Shown: positions 50,883 to 59,556 of the stretch, one piece after another
Numbering within the stretch: the first letter of the stretch is position 1
Layout of the letters: every line of letters starts with the position of its first letter
Source of the DNA: Streptomyces filipinensis
GTDB lineage: Bacteria > Actinomycetota > Actinomycetes > Streptomycetales > Streptomycetaceae
Assembly: GCF_014649495.1 (NCBI RefSeq)
Contig: NZ_BMTD01000009.1
Coordinates: 124,001 to 188,000 of the forward strand
DNA length: 64,000 nt
Direction of reading: 5' to 3'
Translations under genes and position numbers: made by a program
Notes under the pieces: model-generated
What the model saw: only the letters and a program-made list of their open reading frames with translations
Told to the model about the DNA's origin: nothing
The model's database searches: none

Positions 50883-51200
50883 TCACGCCTCGGGCGGAGA
50901 GAAGACGACGAGAACCCTCAGGTCCTCGCTGATGTGGTGGAACTTGTGGGCGACCCCGGCCGGCACGTACACCACGCTGCCGCGCGCGACCTCGGTCGTC
51001 TCCAGCCCGACCGTGATCGACGCCCGGCCGCTCACGACGAAGTACACCTCGTCCTGGCTGTGCGGCTTCTGCGGGTCGTGCTCGCCCGCGTTGAGGGCGT
51101 ACAGGCCGACGGACATGTTCCGCTCCCGCAGGAACTGAAGGTAGGCCCCCTCGTTGGCGGCGCGCTCCGCCTCCAGTTCGTCCAGCCGGAATGCCTTCAT
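50883..51200 (-). CDS. Small cupin protein
   Basis: 105 residues from ATG 51200. Single cupin barrel: GEHDPQKPHSQDEVYFVVSGRASITVGLE is motif 1 (two His, one Glu), and VYVPAGVAHKFHHISEDLRVLVVFSPPE is motif 2. Substrate or metal is not identifiable from sequence. Next to DUF5326 and divergent from the holin-like membrane protein gene. Confidence 0.82.
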   Translation of the reverse strand: MKAFRLDELEAERAANEGAYLQFLRERNMSVGLYALNAGEHDPQKPHSQDEVYFVVSGRASITVGLETTEVARGSVVYVPAGVAHKFHHISEDLRVLVVFSPPEA

Positions 51201-51259
51201 CGCCGCTGTCGCCCTCGCCTCACTGCTCGGATCCGATCTGGTCTGCCACGATCAGACAC

Positions 51260-51637
51260 ATGAAGAATTTCGTAGTCAAGACAATCGCGAACGCGGGCGC
51301 CCTCGCCGTCGCCGTGTGGCTGCTGGACAAGATCACTCTCACCGGTCACAGCACGGCGGCGAAGGCCGGCACGCTGATCGTCGTCGCACTGATCTTCGGC
51401 CTGGTGAACTGGCTGGTCAAGCCGGTCGTGAAGGTGCTCACCTTCCCGTTGTTCATCCTGACCCTGGGCCTGATCACCCTGGTGGTCAACGCGTTGATGC
51501 TGCTGTTGACCTCCTGGGTGTGCGGCAAGCTCGACCTGAGCTTCCACGTGGAAGGCTTCTGGACGGCCGTGCTCGGCGGCCTGATCATCTCGGTCGTCTC
51601 CTGGGCCCTGCACGTGATCCTCCCCGACGAGGACTGA
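51260..51637 (+). CDS. Phage-holin-4-like membrane protein
   Basis: 125 residues from ATG 51260 (MKNFVVKTIANAGALAVAVWLLDKITL). Four helices, with ALIFGLVNWLVKPVVKVLTFPLFILTLGLITLVVNALMLLL as the family signature of the Phage_holin_4 (YvlD-like) group, which is also widespread on bacterial chromosomes. No phage genes are nearby. The ptpA GTG lies 8 bp beyond the stop, so the genes are probably co-transcribed. Confidence 0.83.
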   Translation: MKNFVVKTIANAGALAVAVWLLDKITLTGHSTAAKAGTLIVVALIFGLVNWLVKPVVKVLTFPLFILTLGLITLVVNALMLLLTSWVCGKLDLSFHVEGFWTAVLGGLIISVVSWALHVILPDED

Positions 51638-51644
51638 GCGAGCC

Positions 51645-52136
51645 GTGACCTACCGCGTCTGCTTCGTGTGCACCGGCAACATCTGCCGCTCCCCGATGGC
51701 CGCGTCCGTCTTCCGCGCGCGTGTGGCGGAGTCGGGCCTCGAGGACCGGGTGGAGGTCGACAGCGCCGGCACCGGCGGCTGGCACGAGGGCGAACCGGCC
51801 GACCCGCGGACCGTCTCGGTCCTGGAGGAGCACGGCTACGACAGCGCCCACACAGCCCGCCAGTTCCAGCCGTCCTGGTTCTCCCGCCTCGATCTCGTGA
51901 TCGCCCTCGACGCCGGTCATCTCAAGGCCCTGCGCCGGCTCGCGCCGACCGAGGAGGACGCGCGCAAGGTCCGCCTTCTGCGCTCGTACGACGCCGCCGC
52001 GGGGGACGATCTCGACGTGCCGGATCCGTACTACGGACACCGGGACGGCTTCGAGGAGTGTCTTGAGATGGTGGAGACGGCGAGTGCCGGTCTGCTCGCC
52101 GCCGTACACGAGCAGCTGGAAGGACGGGCCGCATGA
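51645..52136 (+). CDS. ptpA: Low-molecular-weight protein tyrosine phosphatase
   Basis: 163 residues, GTG 51645. The P-loop CTGNICRS has catalytic Cys9 and Arg15, and the general acid Asp is in LDVPDPYYG (DPYY motif). Same position and length as PtpA of S. coelicolor (recalled), which affects secondary metabolism. Its stop overlaps the ATG of the cystathionine gamma-lyase-type gene (ATGA). Confidence 0.93.
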   Translation: MTYRVCFVCTGNICRSPMAASVFRARVAESGLEDRVEVDSAGTGGWHEGEPADPRTVSVLEEHGYDSAHTARQFQPSWFSRLDLVIALDAGHLKALRRLAPTEEDARKVRLLRSYDAAAGDDLDVPDPYYGHRDGFEECLEMVETASAGLLAAVHEQLEGRAA

Positions 52137-53281
52137 GCGACACCACCGAGGACCAGGGGCGCGCCGGCGACGGCACGCGCGCGGTGCGCGCCGGCCTGCC
52201 CGAGCCGGTCAAGCACGAGCCGACCCTGCCCGGACCGGTGTTCGCCGCACACTTCCACCTGCCCGGCGAGGTGACGGGCCCCTACGCCTACGGCCGTGAC
52301 GACAACCCGACCTGGACGCTGCTGGAGCGAGCCGTCGGCGAGCTGGAGGCACCCGGGCGGGACGACGTGGAGACGCTGGTCTTCGCCTCCGGCATGGCCG
52401 CGATCTCCTCCGTGCTGTTCTCCCAGCTGCGCGCCGGCGACGCGGTCGTGCTGCCCTCCGACGGCTACCAGGTGCTGCCGTTGGTCCGTGCCCAGCTGGA
52501 GGCGTACGGCATCGAGGTGCGCACCGCCCCCACCGGCGGCGACGCCCAGCTGGAGGTCCTCGACGGAGCCCGGCTGCTGTGGATCGAGTCCCCGTCGAAC
52601 CCGGGTCTCGACGTGTGCGACATCCGGCGGCTGGTGGAGGCGGCCCACGCGCAGGGCACCCTGGTGGCCGTCGACAACACCCTCGCCACCCCCCTCGGGC
52701 AGCGCCCGCTGGAGCTGGGCGCCGACTTCTCCGTGGCCAGCGGCACCAAGCAGCTCACCGGCCATGGCGACGTGCTGCTGGGCTACGTCGCCGGCCGCGA
52801 CGCCGAGGCGATGGCCGCCGTACGGCGCTGGCGCAAGATCGTCGGGGCGATCTCCGGCCCCATGGAGGCCTGGCTCGCGCACCGGTCCATCGCCACGCTC
52901 CAGCTGCGCGTCGACCGGCAGAACGCCACCGCCCGCGCGGTCGCCGAGGCCCTCAGACAGCGGCCCGAGGTGGCGGACCTGCGCTATCCCGGACTGCCGG
53001 ACGACCCCTCCCACAAGATCGCCTCGCAGCAGATGCGCCGCTACGGCTGCGTGGTCTCCTTCACCCTGCCCACGCGCGCGCGTGCCGAGCGGTTCCTGGA
53101 GGCCCTGCGCCTGGTGGAGGACGCGACGAGCTTCGGCGGCGTGCGCTCCACAGCCGAGCGCCGCCGCCGCTGGGGCGGGGACGCGGTCCCGGAGGGCTTC
53201 ATCCGCATGTCCGTGGGCGCCGAGGACCCCGAGGACCTGATCGCCGACGTGTTGCGCGCCCTGGACGAGTCCGCTGAGTGA
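52133..53281 (+). CDS. Cystathionine gamma-lyase/synthase-type PLP enzyme
   Basis: 382 residues from ATG 52133, overlapping the ptpA stop. The Cys/Met metabolism PLP fold: YAYGRDDNPTWTLLERAVGELE, ETLVFASGMAAISSVLFSQL, LLWIESPSNPGLDVCDI, VAVDNTLATP and the PLP lysine in FSVASGTKQLTGHGDVLLGY. The tail GGVRSTAERRRRWG is usual. Function is gamma-lyase or related; the substrate-determining residues do not let me choose. Followed by strong tandem hairpins. Confidence 0.9.
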   Translation: MSDTTEDQGRAGDGTRAVRAGLPEPVKHEPTLPGPVFAAHFHLPGEVTGPYAYGRDDNPTWTLLERAVGELEAPGRDDVETLVFASGMAAISSVLFSQLRAGDAVVLPSDGYQVLPLVRAQLEAYGIEVRTAPTGGDAQLEVLDGARLLWIESPSNPGLDVCDIRRLVEAAHAQGTLVAVDNTLATPLGQRPLELGADFSVASGTKQLTGHGDVLLGYVAGRDAEAMAAVRRWRKIVGAISGPMEAWLAHRSIATLQLRVDRQNATARAVAEALRQRPEVADLRYPGLPDDPSHKIASQQMRRYGCVVSFTLPTRARAERFLEALRLVEDATSFGGVRSTAERRRRWGGDAVPEGFIRMSVGAEDPEDLIADVLRALDESAE

Positions 53282-53311
53282 GCCCGCCCCGTCCGGCCCC
53301 TGATGTCGCTG

Positions 53312-53372
53312 GGCGGTCCGAGCCTCCCCCCTCGTGGCTCGGACCGCCATCGGTTCTGCGCGCGAAGAACCG
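53312..53372 (+). terminator. Tandem hairpin terminator after ptpA operon
   Basis: GGCGGTCCGAGC (53312-53323) and GCTCGGACCGCC (53337-53348) form a perfect 12-bp stem with a 13-nt loop, 30 bp beyond the stop. A second hairpin, CGGTTCT (53351-53357) with AGAACCG (53366-53372), follows at once. Confidence 0.75.
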
Positions 53373-53497
53373 CGCGAACAAGGCTAGTTGACTCTGTGTC
53401 AGTGTCCAATCACGCTAGCGACAGAGACCTATCGACTTATTTATAGTTGGGACCTGCCTGGGGGCCGGAGGAGGGCAGGGATAGGGGAGGGCACACC

Positions 53498-54403
53498 ATG
53501 GACCTGGCCTTGCTGCGCACCTTCGTCACCGTGCACCGGGCCGGTTCCTTCACCCGCGCCGCCGCTCTGCTCGGCCTCTCCCAGCCCGCAGTCACTTCAC
53601 AGATCCGCACGCTCGAACGACAGCTCGGCAGGCCTCTCTTCCTCCGCCAGGCGCGCGGGGTGACCCCGACGACCATCGGCGACGAACTCGCGCACAAGGC
53701 CGCTCCCCATCTCGATGCCCTGGTGGAGATAGCCGAGAGAGGCCTGGACGACGAGTCCTCGCTCAGAACCCTGCACCTCGCCGGCCCTCCCGAGTTCACC
53801 GCCGAACGCGCCCTGCCGGCCCTGACGGAGCTGACCGGCGAGGACGGCCAGGGATTCGCACTCCGCGCCTCCTTCGGCACGGCGGAGGAGACGCTGGAGG
53901 GACTGGCCTCCGGTCACCATGATCTCGCCATCAGCACGGCACGACCCCGTGGTGCTCTGCTCACCGCGACTCCGCTCTGCGACGAGGAACACGTGCTGGT
54001 CGCCGCTCCCCGCTGGGTCGAGCGGATCGATACGGAAGCGCTGCGCCTGAAGGGGGCGCCCGCGCTGGAGAACCTGCCCGTCGTCGAGATCCACGAGTCG
54101 CTGCCGTTCGTCTCGCGCTACTGGGCCTCCGTCTTCGACTCCCGCCCCGCCGCCTCGGGCGCGGTCATCGTCCCGGACCTCCGGGCCGTGCTCGCCTGTG
54201 CGGTCGCTGGTGCCGGACTCGCCGTGCTGCCCCGCTATCTGTGCGGTTCGGCCCTCAACGACGGAACGATCGCCGCCCTGCACGACCCGGTGGTGCCGCC
54301 GCTGCGCACCTACTTCCTGGTGGTGCGGACCGGAACCCTCGCCATGCCCCACGTGGCGCGGGCACACGAGTGGCTTCTGCGGGCGGCTACGGCCTGGTGT
54401 TGA
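53498..54403 (+). CDS. LysR-family transcriptional regulator
   Basis: 301 residues from ATG 53498, with AGGGGAGGGCAC before it. HTH region LLRTFVTVHRAGSFTRAAALLGLSQPAVTSQIRTLERQLGRPLFLR is textbook LysR. The effector domain spans about 90-295, ending WLLRAATAWC. Target genes not evident; the regulator is transcribed towards the NUDIX gene, not away from it, so the usual divergent partner is missing. Confidence 0.9.
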   Translation: MDLALLRTFVTVHRAGSFTRAAALLGLSQPAVTSQIRTLERQLGRPLFLRQARGVTPTTIGDELAHKAAPHLDALVEIAERGLDDESSLRTLHLAGPPEFTAERALPALTELTGEDGQGFALRASFGTAEETLEGLASGHHDLAISTARPRGALLTATPLCDEEHVLVAAPRWVERIDTEALRLKGAPALENLPVVEIHESLPFVSRYWASVFDSRPAASGAVIVPDLRAVLACAVAGAGLAVLPRYLCGSALNDGTIAALHDPVVPPLRTYFLVVRTGTLAMPHVARAHEWLLRAATAWC

Positions 54404-54456
54404 GTCCCTCCGACCCCGCGTCCACGCAAAGCGGTCGTACGGTGACGCTTTGCGAT

Positions 54457-54470
54457 GTTTCACGTGGAAC
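54457..54470. other. parS-like site, one mismatch, before NUDIX gene
   Basis: GTTTCACGTGGAAC differs from the parS core at one base. It lies 22 bp before the NUDIX ATG. Confidence 0.45.
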
Positions 54471-54491
54471 CAGCCGGGCCACATTTCTCCC

Positions 54492-54974
54492 ATGACCGTC
54501 CGACCCGTGGTCAAGCGCACCGCCCGTGCTGTCCTGCTGGACGGTGACGACCTGATCTTGATCAAGCGCACCAAGCCCGGTGTCGATCCCTACTGGGTTA
54601 CTCCCGGGGGCGGGGTCGAGCCCGGAGATCCGACCGTCGTGGACGCCCTGCACCGGGAAGTGTCCGAGGAACTAGGCGCCAAGATCACCGATGTGGTTCC
54701 GTGCTTCGTGGACACCGTGGAACACATCGGCGAGGACGGCGGCGCGACCGGCGTAAAGGTGCAGCACTTCTTCGTCTGCCGACTGGAGTCCATGGACCCG
54801 GCGCTGCGGCACGGGCCCGAAGTGGAGGAACCAGCCGGCGAGTACGAGATCGTCCGCATCCCCTTCACCCGGGTCGGCATCGCCTCCGTCCACCTGGTCC
54901 CGCTGTCGCTACGCCACTATCTGGACGGCAACATCGAGGGCGTACGCGCCATGCACGCTCCCGACCTCGGTTGA
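54492..54974 (+). CDS. NUDIX hydrolase with displaced nudix box
   Basis: 160 residues from ATG 54492. The nudix box reads GGVEPGD, eight residues, then REVSEELGA, whereas the consensus has E and seven residues. The first Glu is Asp and there is one extra residue before the Arg; the REVSEELG helix is intact. The family hydrolyses nucleoside-diphosphate-linked compounds. Substrate unknown. A parS-like site lies immediately upstream. Confidence 0.83.
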   Translation: MTVRPVVKRTARAVLLDGDDLILIKRTKPGVDPYWVTPGGGVEPGDPTVVDALHREVSEELGAKITDVVPCFVDTVEHIGEDGGATGVKVQHFFVCRLESMDPALRHGPEVEEPAGEYEIVRIPFTRVGIASVHLVPLSLRHYLDGNIEGVRAMHAPDLG

Positions 54975-55003
54975 GGCTCTCAGGCCGCCTCTGAAGAGGC
55001 CCG

Positions 55004-55639
55004 TCACCCGGCAGGCAGGGCGACCAGTTCATAGGCGTCCCACAGATCCCGGCCCGCATAGGAGTGCGTCGCGAGCCCGGTCAGGTGGGCGTCCGCATTG
55101 ACCGCCACGGAAACCGGTACGGCCGCGAACAGATCCTTGTCGGACAACGAGTCGCCGTACGCCACGCAGTCCGCCCGTGCGACTCCGAACTCCACGCAGA
55201 GCCGGTCCGCGATGGTCACCTTGGCCGCAGCGCTGAGTACTCCGGACGGATCGACGGGTTCGGTGAACGGCACGGCCGGGAAACGAGATCCATGCGCCGC
55301 ATGGGCACCCCAGTCGAGAAGGCGTTCCACGAAGAAGGACGGTGAGAGTGACACCACCGCGCAGTATTCGCCCGCCTTTCCGATCTCCGCCCAGACCTCG
55401 CGGATGCGGGCCAGCCAAGGAGCCGCGTCGAATGCGGCGCTGACATGCGCCTCGGTCAGATCGGCCCACAGGTCGTACACCTGTGCCGCGTACTCCGGCG
55501 GACCGATCCGTCCCTCCGCGATCGCCCGATCCAGTGCCACGGTCTCCGCTTCCAGCCCCAACTGACGGGAAATCTCCACCGGCGCCGTGCTTCCGTGCAG
55601 CAACGTGCCGTCAAGATCGAAGAGATGAAGTCTCGCCAT
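55004..55639 (-). CDS. HAD-family phosphatase (SerB/PSP-like)
   Basis: 211 residues from ATG 55639. HAD motif I is LHLFDLDGTLLHGST, motif II VVSLSPSFF and motif IV VAYGDSLSDKDLF (GDSxSD, typical of the phosphoserine-phosphatase-like subfamily). The cap is helical (RAIAEGRIGPPEYAAQVYDLW). A parS site lies just upstream of its start region (55667-55680). Substrate unknown. Confidence 0.87.
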   Translation of the reverse strand: MARLHLFDLDGTLLHGSTAPVEISRQLGLEAETVALDRAIAEGRIGPPEYAAQVYDLWADLTEAHVSAAFDAAPWLARIREVWAEIGKAGEYCAVVSLSPSFFVERLLDWGAHAAHGSRFPAVPFTEPVDPSGVLSAAAKVTIADRLCVEFGVARADCVAYGDSLSDKDLFAAVPVSVAVNADAHLTGLATHSYAGRDLWDAYELVALPAG

Positions 55640-55666
55640 GGCCTGGAGGCTAACCGGCCGCCCGGT

Positions 55667-55680
55667 GTTTCACGTGAAAC
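55667..55680. other. parS site (perfect), HAD-GNAT divergent gap
   Basis: Perfect GTTTCACGTGAAAC, extended to an 18-bp palindrome (55665-55682). It lies between the divergent HAD and GNAT genes, about 28 bp from the HAD ATG. Confidence 0.88.
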
Positions 55681-55790
55681 ACGTCCTGCTGTCCACCGTC
55701 TGCGCATATGGCCACGGCATGGCCAAAAGCACGTGTGTCTCCGCCGAAACGGGTGGACGCCGAGGGTACCGGTCGGACAGCCTGACCTGC

Positions 55791-56657
55791 GTGTCGACTC
55801 CTTCCCTCGCCGCTCTGCCCATCCGTCGTCTGACGCATCGCGATCTCACCGCCTGCGCCGACTTGTCCGAAGACCGGGGGTGGCCACGCGAGGAACACAA
55901 GTGGGGGTTCCTCCTCGCGGCCGGAAAGGGTTACGGCATCGACGACCCCCAGGGTGGTCTCGTCGCCGCGTGTGTCACCACGGAGTACGGCCCATGGGGG
56001 AACCCGGATCTCGGCGCCATCGGCATGGTCCTGGTGGCTGAACGCCATGCCCGTCAGGGCGTCGGACGCCGCTTGATGCGCCATGTCGTGTCGATCATGG
56101 GGACTACCCCGCTCACCCTGCACGCCACACCCAACGGCCGTCCCCTGTATGAGGAACTTGGCTTCAAGGTGACGGGCCGGGCGGAGATGCTGAGGGGCCG
56201 TTTCACCCCCGGCGGGTCGGAAACCGGCGTGCTCACCCGCGCGGCCACCGCCGAGGACCTCCCCGCCATCCTGCGACTCGACGAAGAGGTGTTCGGCGCC
56301 GACCGCACTCCCCTGATCACCCGGCTTCCCGCCTTCGCCGACCAGCTGCGGGTAGCCGAGGAGAGCGGCCGGATCATCGGCTACACGGCCGCGTGGCCCA
56401 ACATGGACACCCATGTCGTCGGTCCCCTCGTGGCCCGGGACACGGCGACCGCCCAGGCCCTCATCACCTCGCTGGCCGCCCACACCGACCGTCCGCTGCG
56501 CACCGACATCGATGTACGTCATGAGGAGCTGCTGGCCTGGGCGAAGGCGCGGGGGCTCGCTTCCGTGGCCTTCAACGCGGTCATGACGTACGGCATCACG
56601 GACCTACCGGGGGACTGGACCCGACGGTTCGCTCCCCTGACCGTGGCCGCCGGCTGA
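55791..56657 (+). CDS. Double GNAT acetyltransferase
   Basis: 288 residues from GTG 55791 (VSTPSLAALPIRRLTHRDL), chosen because the fold begins there; ATG 55719 and an earlier start at 55638 are in frame. Two GNAT domains: the first with LVAERHARQGVGRRLMRHV (acetyl-CoA loop), the second (about 140-288) with a degenerate loop, TRAATAEDLPAILRLDEEVFG. Family known in Streptomyces; substrate unknown. Confidence 0.83.
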   Translation: MSTPSLAALPIRRLTHRDLTACADLSEDRGWPREEHKWGFLLAAGKGYGIDDPQGGLVAACVTTEYGPWGNPDLGAIGMVLVAERHARQGVGRRLMRHVVSIMGTTPLTLHATPNGRPLYEELGFKVTGRAEMLRGRFTPGGSETGVLTRAATAEDLPAILRLDEEVFGADRTPLITRLPAFADQLRVAEESGRIIGYTAAWPNMDTHVVGPLVARDTATAQALITSLAAHTDRPLRTDIDVRHEELLAWAKARGLASVAFNAVMTYGITDLPGDWTRRFAPLTVAAG

Positions 56658-56730
56658 GCCGTCCCACGACGAACGCCGGCCCCTCCGCGTCGTGCGGCGG
56701 GGGCGGCGTCGTCCGTCCGGGGTGGCGTGC

Positions 56731-57150
56731 TCAGGCGAGCGCCCGCACAGCCGCCGTGGCGAAGGCGTGATCCTGCTCCGGCGCACCGCCGCCGACACCG
56801 ATCGCGCCGATCAGCTGGCCGTCCCGATGGACGGGCACGCCGCCCGCGATGAACAGCAGGGGCCGGTCGAGGGCCGTGGGCAGCGTGTGGAACGGGCCGC
56901 CGGGCTGAACGGCGTCGACCAGGTCGGCGGTCGGGGCGTTGAGCTGGAGCGCGGTGTAGGCCTTGCGGCTGCTGGTCTCACCGGAGATCAGCACGGCCCG
57001 GTCGTCGCGACGGAAGGCGAGCAGATGGCCGCCGGCGTCCAGGACGGTGACGCTGACGGTGACTCCGGCCTCCTCAGCCGCGTGGCGTGCCGTGGCGACG
57101 AGCAGTTCGGCCTCCTCGATGGACAGGGGGGCGACGGCAATGGTGCTCAT
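56731..57150 (-). CDS. GlcG/HbpS family heme-binding-type protein
   Basis: 139 residues from ATG 57150; GAGGAGAGACC precedes it. Sequence IEEAELLVATARHAAEEAGVTVSVTVLDAGGHLLAFRRDD and AIGVGGGAPEQDHAFATAAV is the GlcG/HbpS signature. HbpS in S. reticuli binds heme and modulates the SenS-SenR redox system; here there is no secretion signal and no SenS-SenR next door, so it is more like cytoplasmic GlcG. Confidence 0.86.
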   Translation of the reverse strand: MSTIAVAPLSIEEAELLVATARHAAEEAGVTVSVTVLDAGGHLLAFRRDDRAVLISGETSSRKAYTALQLNAPTADLVDAVQPGGPFHTLPTALDRPLLFIAGGVPVHRDGQLIGAIGVGGGAPEQDHAFATAAVRALA

Positions 57151-57192
57151 GAGGTCTCTCCTCGGGTGTTGCTGAGATGGAGTGCTTGCCGC

Positions 57193-57211
57193 ACCCGGGA
57201 ACGCCCCGGGT
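57193..57211. terminator. Short hairpin between MFS and HbpS-like genes
   Basis: ACCCGGG (57193-57199) and CCCGGGT (57205-57211), 7-bp stem, 5-nt loop, 50 bp after the MFS stop (minus direction). A weak terminator candidate. Confidence 0.4.
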
Positions 57212-57262
57212 ACGGAGGTCTGTGCGCCAGGGGTCGATGAGGCGCCCTGTGGTTCCAGGGGC

Positions 57263-58471
57263 TCAGTGGTGGACCGGCGTCTGCTGCGCAGCGGGCGTGC
57301 CGGAGGCGACCACGGTGCTGCGGGCGCCGTGGCGCCGTTCCAGCGCCGCCGAGAGGACGGCGAGGACCAGGGCGCCCGCCGCGAGGGCGGCACCGACCCA
57401 GTTGGGGGACGTGTAGCCGAAGCCGGCCGCGATCACGATGCCACCGAGCCAGGCGGACAACGCGTTGCCCAGGTTGAAGGCACCGATGTTCACGGCCGAC
57501 GCGAGCGTCGGGGCACCGTGCGCCTGGTCGAGTACGCGCTTCTGCAGCGGCGGTACGGTCGCGAAACCCAGGGCGCCGATCAGGAAGATCGTCACGGCCG
57601 CGGCGATCTTGTTGTGGGCGGTGACCGTGAAAAGGGCCAGGACGAGGGCCAGCGCGCCGAGGGAGACGTACAGCATCGGCATCAGGGCGCGGTCGGCGAA
57701 CCTGCCGCCGATGAGGTTGCCGCCGACCATGCCGAGACCGAACAGAACCAGCAGCCAGGTGACCGAGCCCTCGGCGAAGCCGGCGGTGTGGGTCATCATC
57801 GGCGCGATGTAGGTGACGGCCGCGAAGACGCCGCCGAAGCCGAGGACGGTCATCGCCATGGCGAGCAGGACCTGGGCGTTCTTGAAGGCGGCGAGCTCGT
57901 GTCGCAGGTGCACCCCCTCGGACCGTGGCATCTCGGGCACCAGCTTGGCCACGCCGGCAAGACCGATGACGCCGAGGGCGGCGACGAGGCCGAAGGTGAC
58001 GCGCCAGCCGACGTGCTGACCGATGAGCGTGCCCAGCGGGACGCCGACGACATTCGCGACGGTCAGACCGGTGAACATCATGGCGATGGCGCCTGCCTTC
58101 TTGTGGGGCGCCACCAGCTCGGCCGCGACGACCGAGCCGATACCGAAGAAGGCACCGTGCGCGAGCGAGGCGACCACACGTCCGATCAGCATGACGGCGA
58201 AGGCGGGGGCCACCGCGGAAAGCAGATTCCCGGCGATGAAGAGGCCCATCAGCAGCATCAGCATGCGCTTGCGCGGGACCTTGGTGCCGAGCACGGTCAT
58301 CACCGGGGCTCCGATGACCACGCCGAGCGCGTAGCCCGTCACCAGCAGGCCCGCGGTGGGGATGGAGACTCCGAAGTCGCCCGCGACCTGCGGCAGCAAG
58401 CCCATGATCACGAACTCGGTCGTTCCGATTCCGAAGGCCCCGATCGCGAGGGCCAGAAGCGCGAGAGGCAT
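57263..58471 (-). CDS. MFS efflux transporter (AraJ/DHA1-like)
   Basis: 402 residues from ATG 58471. Twelve helices; the start MPLALLALAIGAFGIGTTEFVIMGLLPQVAGDFG, the A-loop MTVLGTKVPRKRMLMLLM and AHGAFFGIGSVVAAELVAP are typical of the drug:proton antiporters related to AraJ and CmlA. Divergent from a MarR-family repressor across 143 bp with an inverted repeat, so probably drug- or metabolite-induced. Confidence 0.88.
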   Translation of the reverse strand: MPLALLALAIGAFGIGTTEFVIMGLLPQVAGDFGVSIPTAGLLVTGYALGVVIGAPVMTVLGTKVPRKRMLMLLMGLFIAGNLLSAVAPAFAVMLIGRVVASLAHGAFFGIGSVVAAELVAPHKKAGAIAMMFTGLTVANVVGVPLGTLIGQHVGWRVTFGLVAALGVIGLAGVAKLVPEMPRSEGVHLRHELAAFKNAQVLLAMAMTVLGFGGVFAAVTYIAPMMTHTAGFAEGSVTWLLVLFGLGMVGGNLIGGRFADRALMPMLYVSLGALALVLALFTVTAHNKIAAAVTIFLIGALGFATVPPLQKRVLDQAHGAPTLASAVNIGAFNLGNALSAWLGGIVIAAGFGYTSPNWVGAALAAGALVLAVLSAALERRHGARSTVVASGTPAAQQTPVHH

Positions 58472-58521
58472 GGAGGGGTACACCTTCCCAGGAGATTGCA
58501 GGAGCGCTTTACGTGCGTCCA

Positions 58522-58563
58522 CAATAGTTGCAGACGCGGACTACTTGCAAGCGCGCACTATTG
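58522..58563. promoter_or_regulatory. Candidate MarR operator region
   Basis: CAATAGT (58522-58528) is mirrored by ACTATTG (58557-58563); between them is a perfect CTTGCAAG (58544-58551) and several further TTGCA copies. It lies between the divergent MFS and MarR genes. Confidence 0.55.
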
Positions 58564-58614
58564 CATACTTGCTCTACCCTTGAGGCAGCCGCTCCGGGAC
58601 GGAGGAAAACGCCA

Positions 58615-59073
58615 ATGACAGCGACGGACCCCGCGCTCACCGCCCTCGCACAGGGCTGGTGCGCCCTCTCTGCGCTGCACGGAAGGATCGAGGCGCACAT
58701 CGAGCGCGCCCTGCAGGCGAAACACGACCTGAGCGTGCGCGAGTACTCCCTGCTCGATGTGCTGAGCCGCCAGCACGACGGCGAGGGCGGCCATCTGCAG
58801 ATGAAGCAGGTCGCCGACGCGGTCGTCCTCAGCCAGAGCGCCACCACGCGCCTGGTGACCCGGCTGGAGGACCGTGGCCTGCTGGAGCGCTACCTCTGTC
58901 CCACCGACCGGCGCGGCATCTACACCAACGTCACCGAAGCGGGCCTGCGCCTGCTGGAGGAGGCGCGGCCGACCAACGACGCCGCCCTGCGTGAAGCCCT
59001 GGACGAGGCCTCCAGGAACGCCGAACTGGCCCCGCTCGTACGGGTCGTGGAGTCTCTGAACGTACCGGCATAG
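58615..59073 (+). CDS. MarR-family transcriptional regulator
   Basis: 152 residues from ATG 58615; GGAGGAAAACGCC precedes it. Winged-helix core: VREYSLLDVLSRQHDGEGGHLQMKQVADAVVLSQSATTRLVTRLEDRGLLERYLCPTDRRGIYTNVTEAG (about 40-115). Likely represses the divergent MFS pump and itself. The GNAT gene follows after 10 bp. Confidence 0.91.
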   Translation: MTATDPALTALAQGWCALSALHGRIEAHIERALQAKHDLSVREYSLLDVLSRQHDGEGGHLQMKQVADAVVLSQSATTRLVTRLEDRGLLERYLCPTDRRGIYTNVTEAGLRLLEEARPTNDAALREALDEASRNAELAPLVRVVESLNVPA

Positions 59074-59083
59074 GGTGCGCGCC

Positions 59084-59536
59084 ATGGGAGATCTTGAAAT
59101 ACGGCGTGCGACGGCCGAGGACCTTCCGGCGATCGTCTCGATGCTCGCCGACGATCCACTGGGCGCCCAGCGCGAGTCCCCCGATGACCTATCCGTCTAC
59201 CGGGCCGCACTGGAACGCCTGGACGCCGATCCGAACCAGCATCTCGTCGTCGCCGTCCGCGAAGACCGTGTGATCGGAACCCTTCAGCTCACGGTCATCC
59301 CGGGGCTCTCGCACCAGGGGGCGACCCGCGCGCTCATCGAGGCCGTACGCATCCACGCCGATGAACGGGGCAGCGGGCTCGGCAGCCTGCTGATCGAGTG
59401 GGCGATCGACACTTCTCGGCAGCTCGACTGCCGGATGGTGCAGCTGACGTCCGACAAGTCGCGCACCGACGCCCACCGCTTCTACGAACGGCTCGGCTTC
59501 AGCGCCACGCACGAGGGCTTCAAGCTGCGGCTCTGA
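59084..59536 (+). CDS. GNAT acetyltransferase
   Basis: 150 residues from ATG 59084 (MGDLEIRRATAEDLPAIVSM). The acetyl-CoA loop is DERGSGLGSLLIEWAI (R-G-x-G-x-G type), and the C-terminal YERLGFSATHEGFKL is the usual GNAT end. The start is 10 bp after the MarR stop, so it may be in the same transcript. Followed by the parS palindrome. Confidence 0.88.
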   Translation: MGDLEIRRATAEDLPAIVSMLADDPLGAQRESPDDLSVYRAALERLDADPNQHLVVAVREDRVIGTLQLTVIPGLSHQGATRALIEAVRIHADERGSGLGSLLIEWAIDTSRQLDCRMVQLTSDKSRTDAHRFYERLGFSATHEGFKLRL

Positions 59537-59556
59537 CGATCACCGGCCACAAGGGC

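Noticed and set aside
51547..51560. CTTCCACGTGGAAG as another parS
   Set aside because: It differs from the core at more than one position on each arm and is a coding coincidence in a holin-like gene.
51260..51637. The holin-family gene as evidence for a prophage
   Set aside because: No integrase, structural or lysis genes are near it and the family is common on chromosomes.
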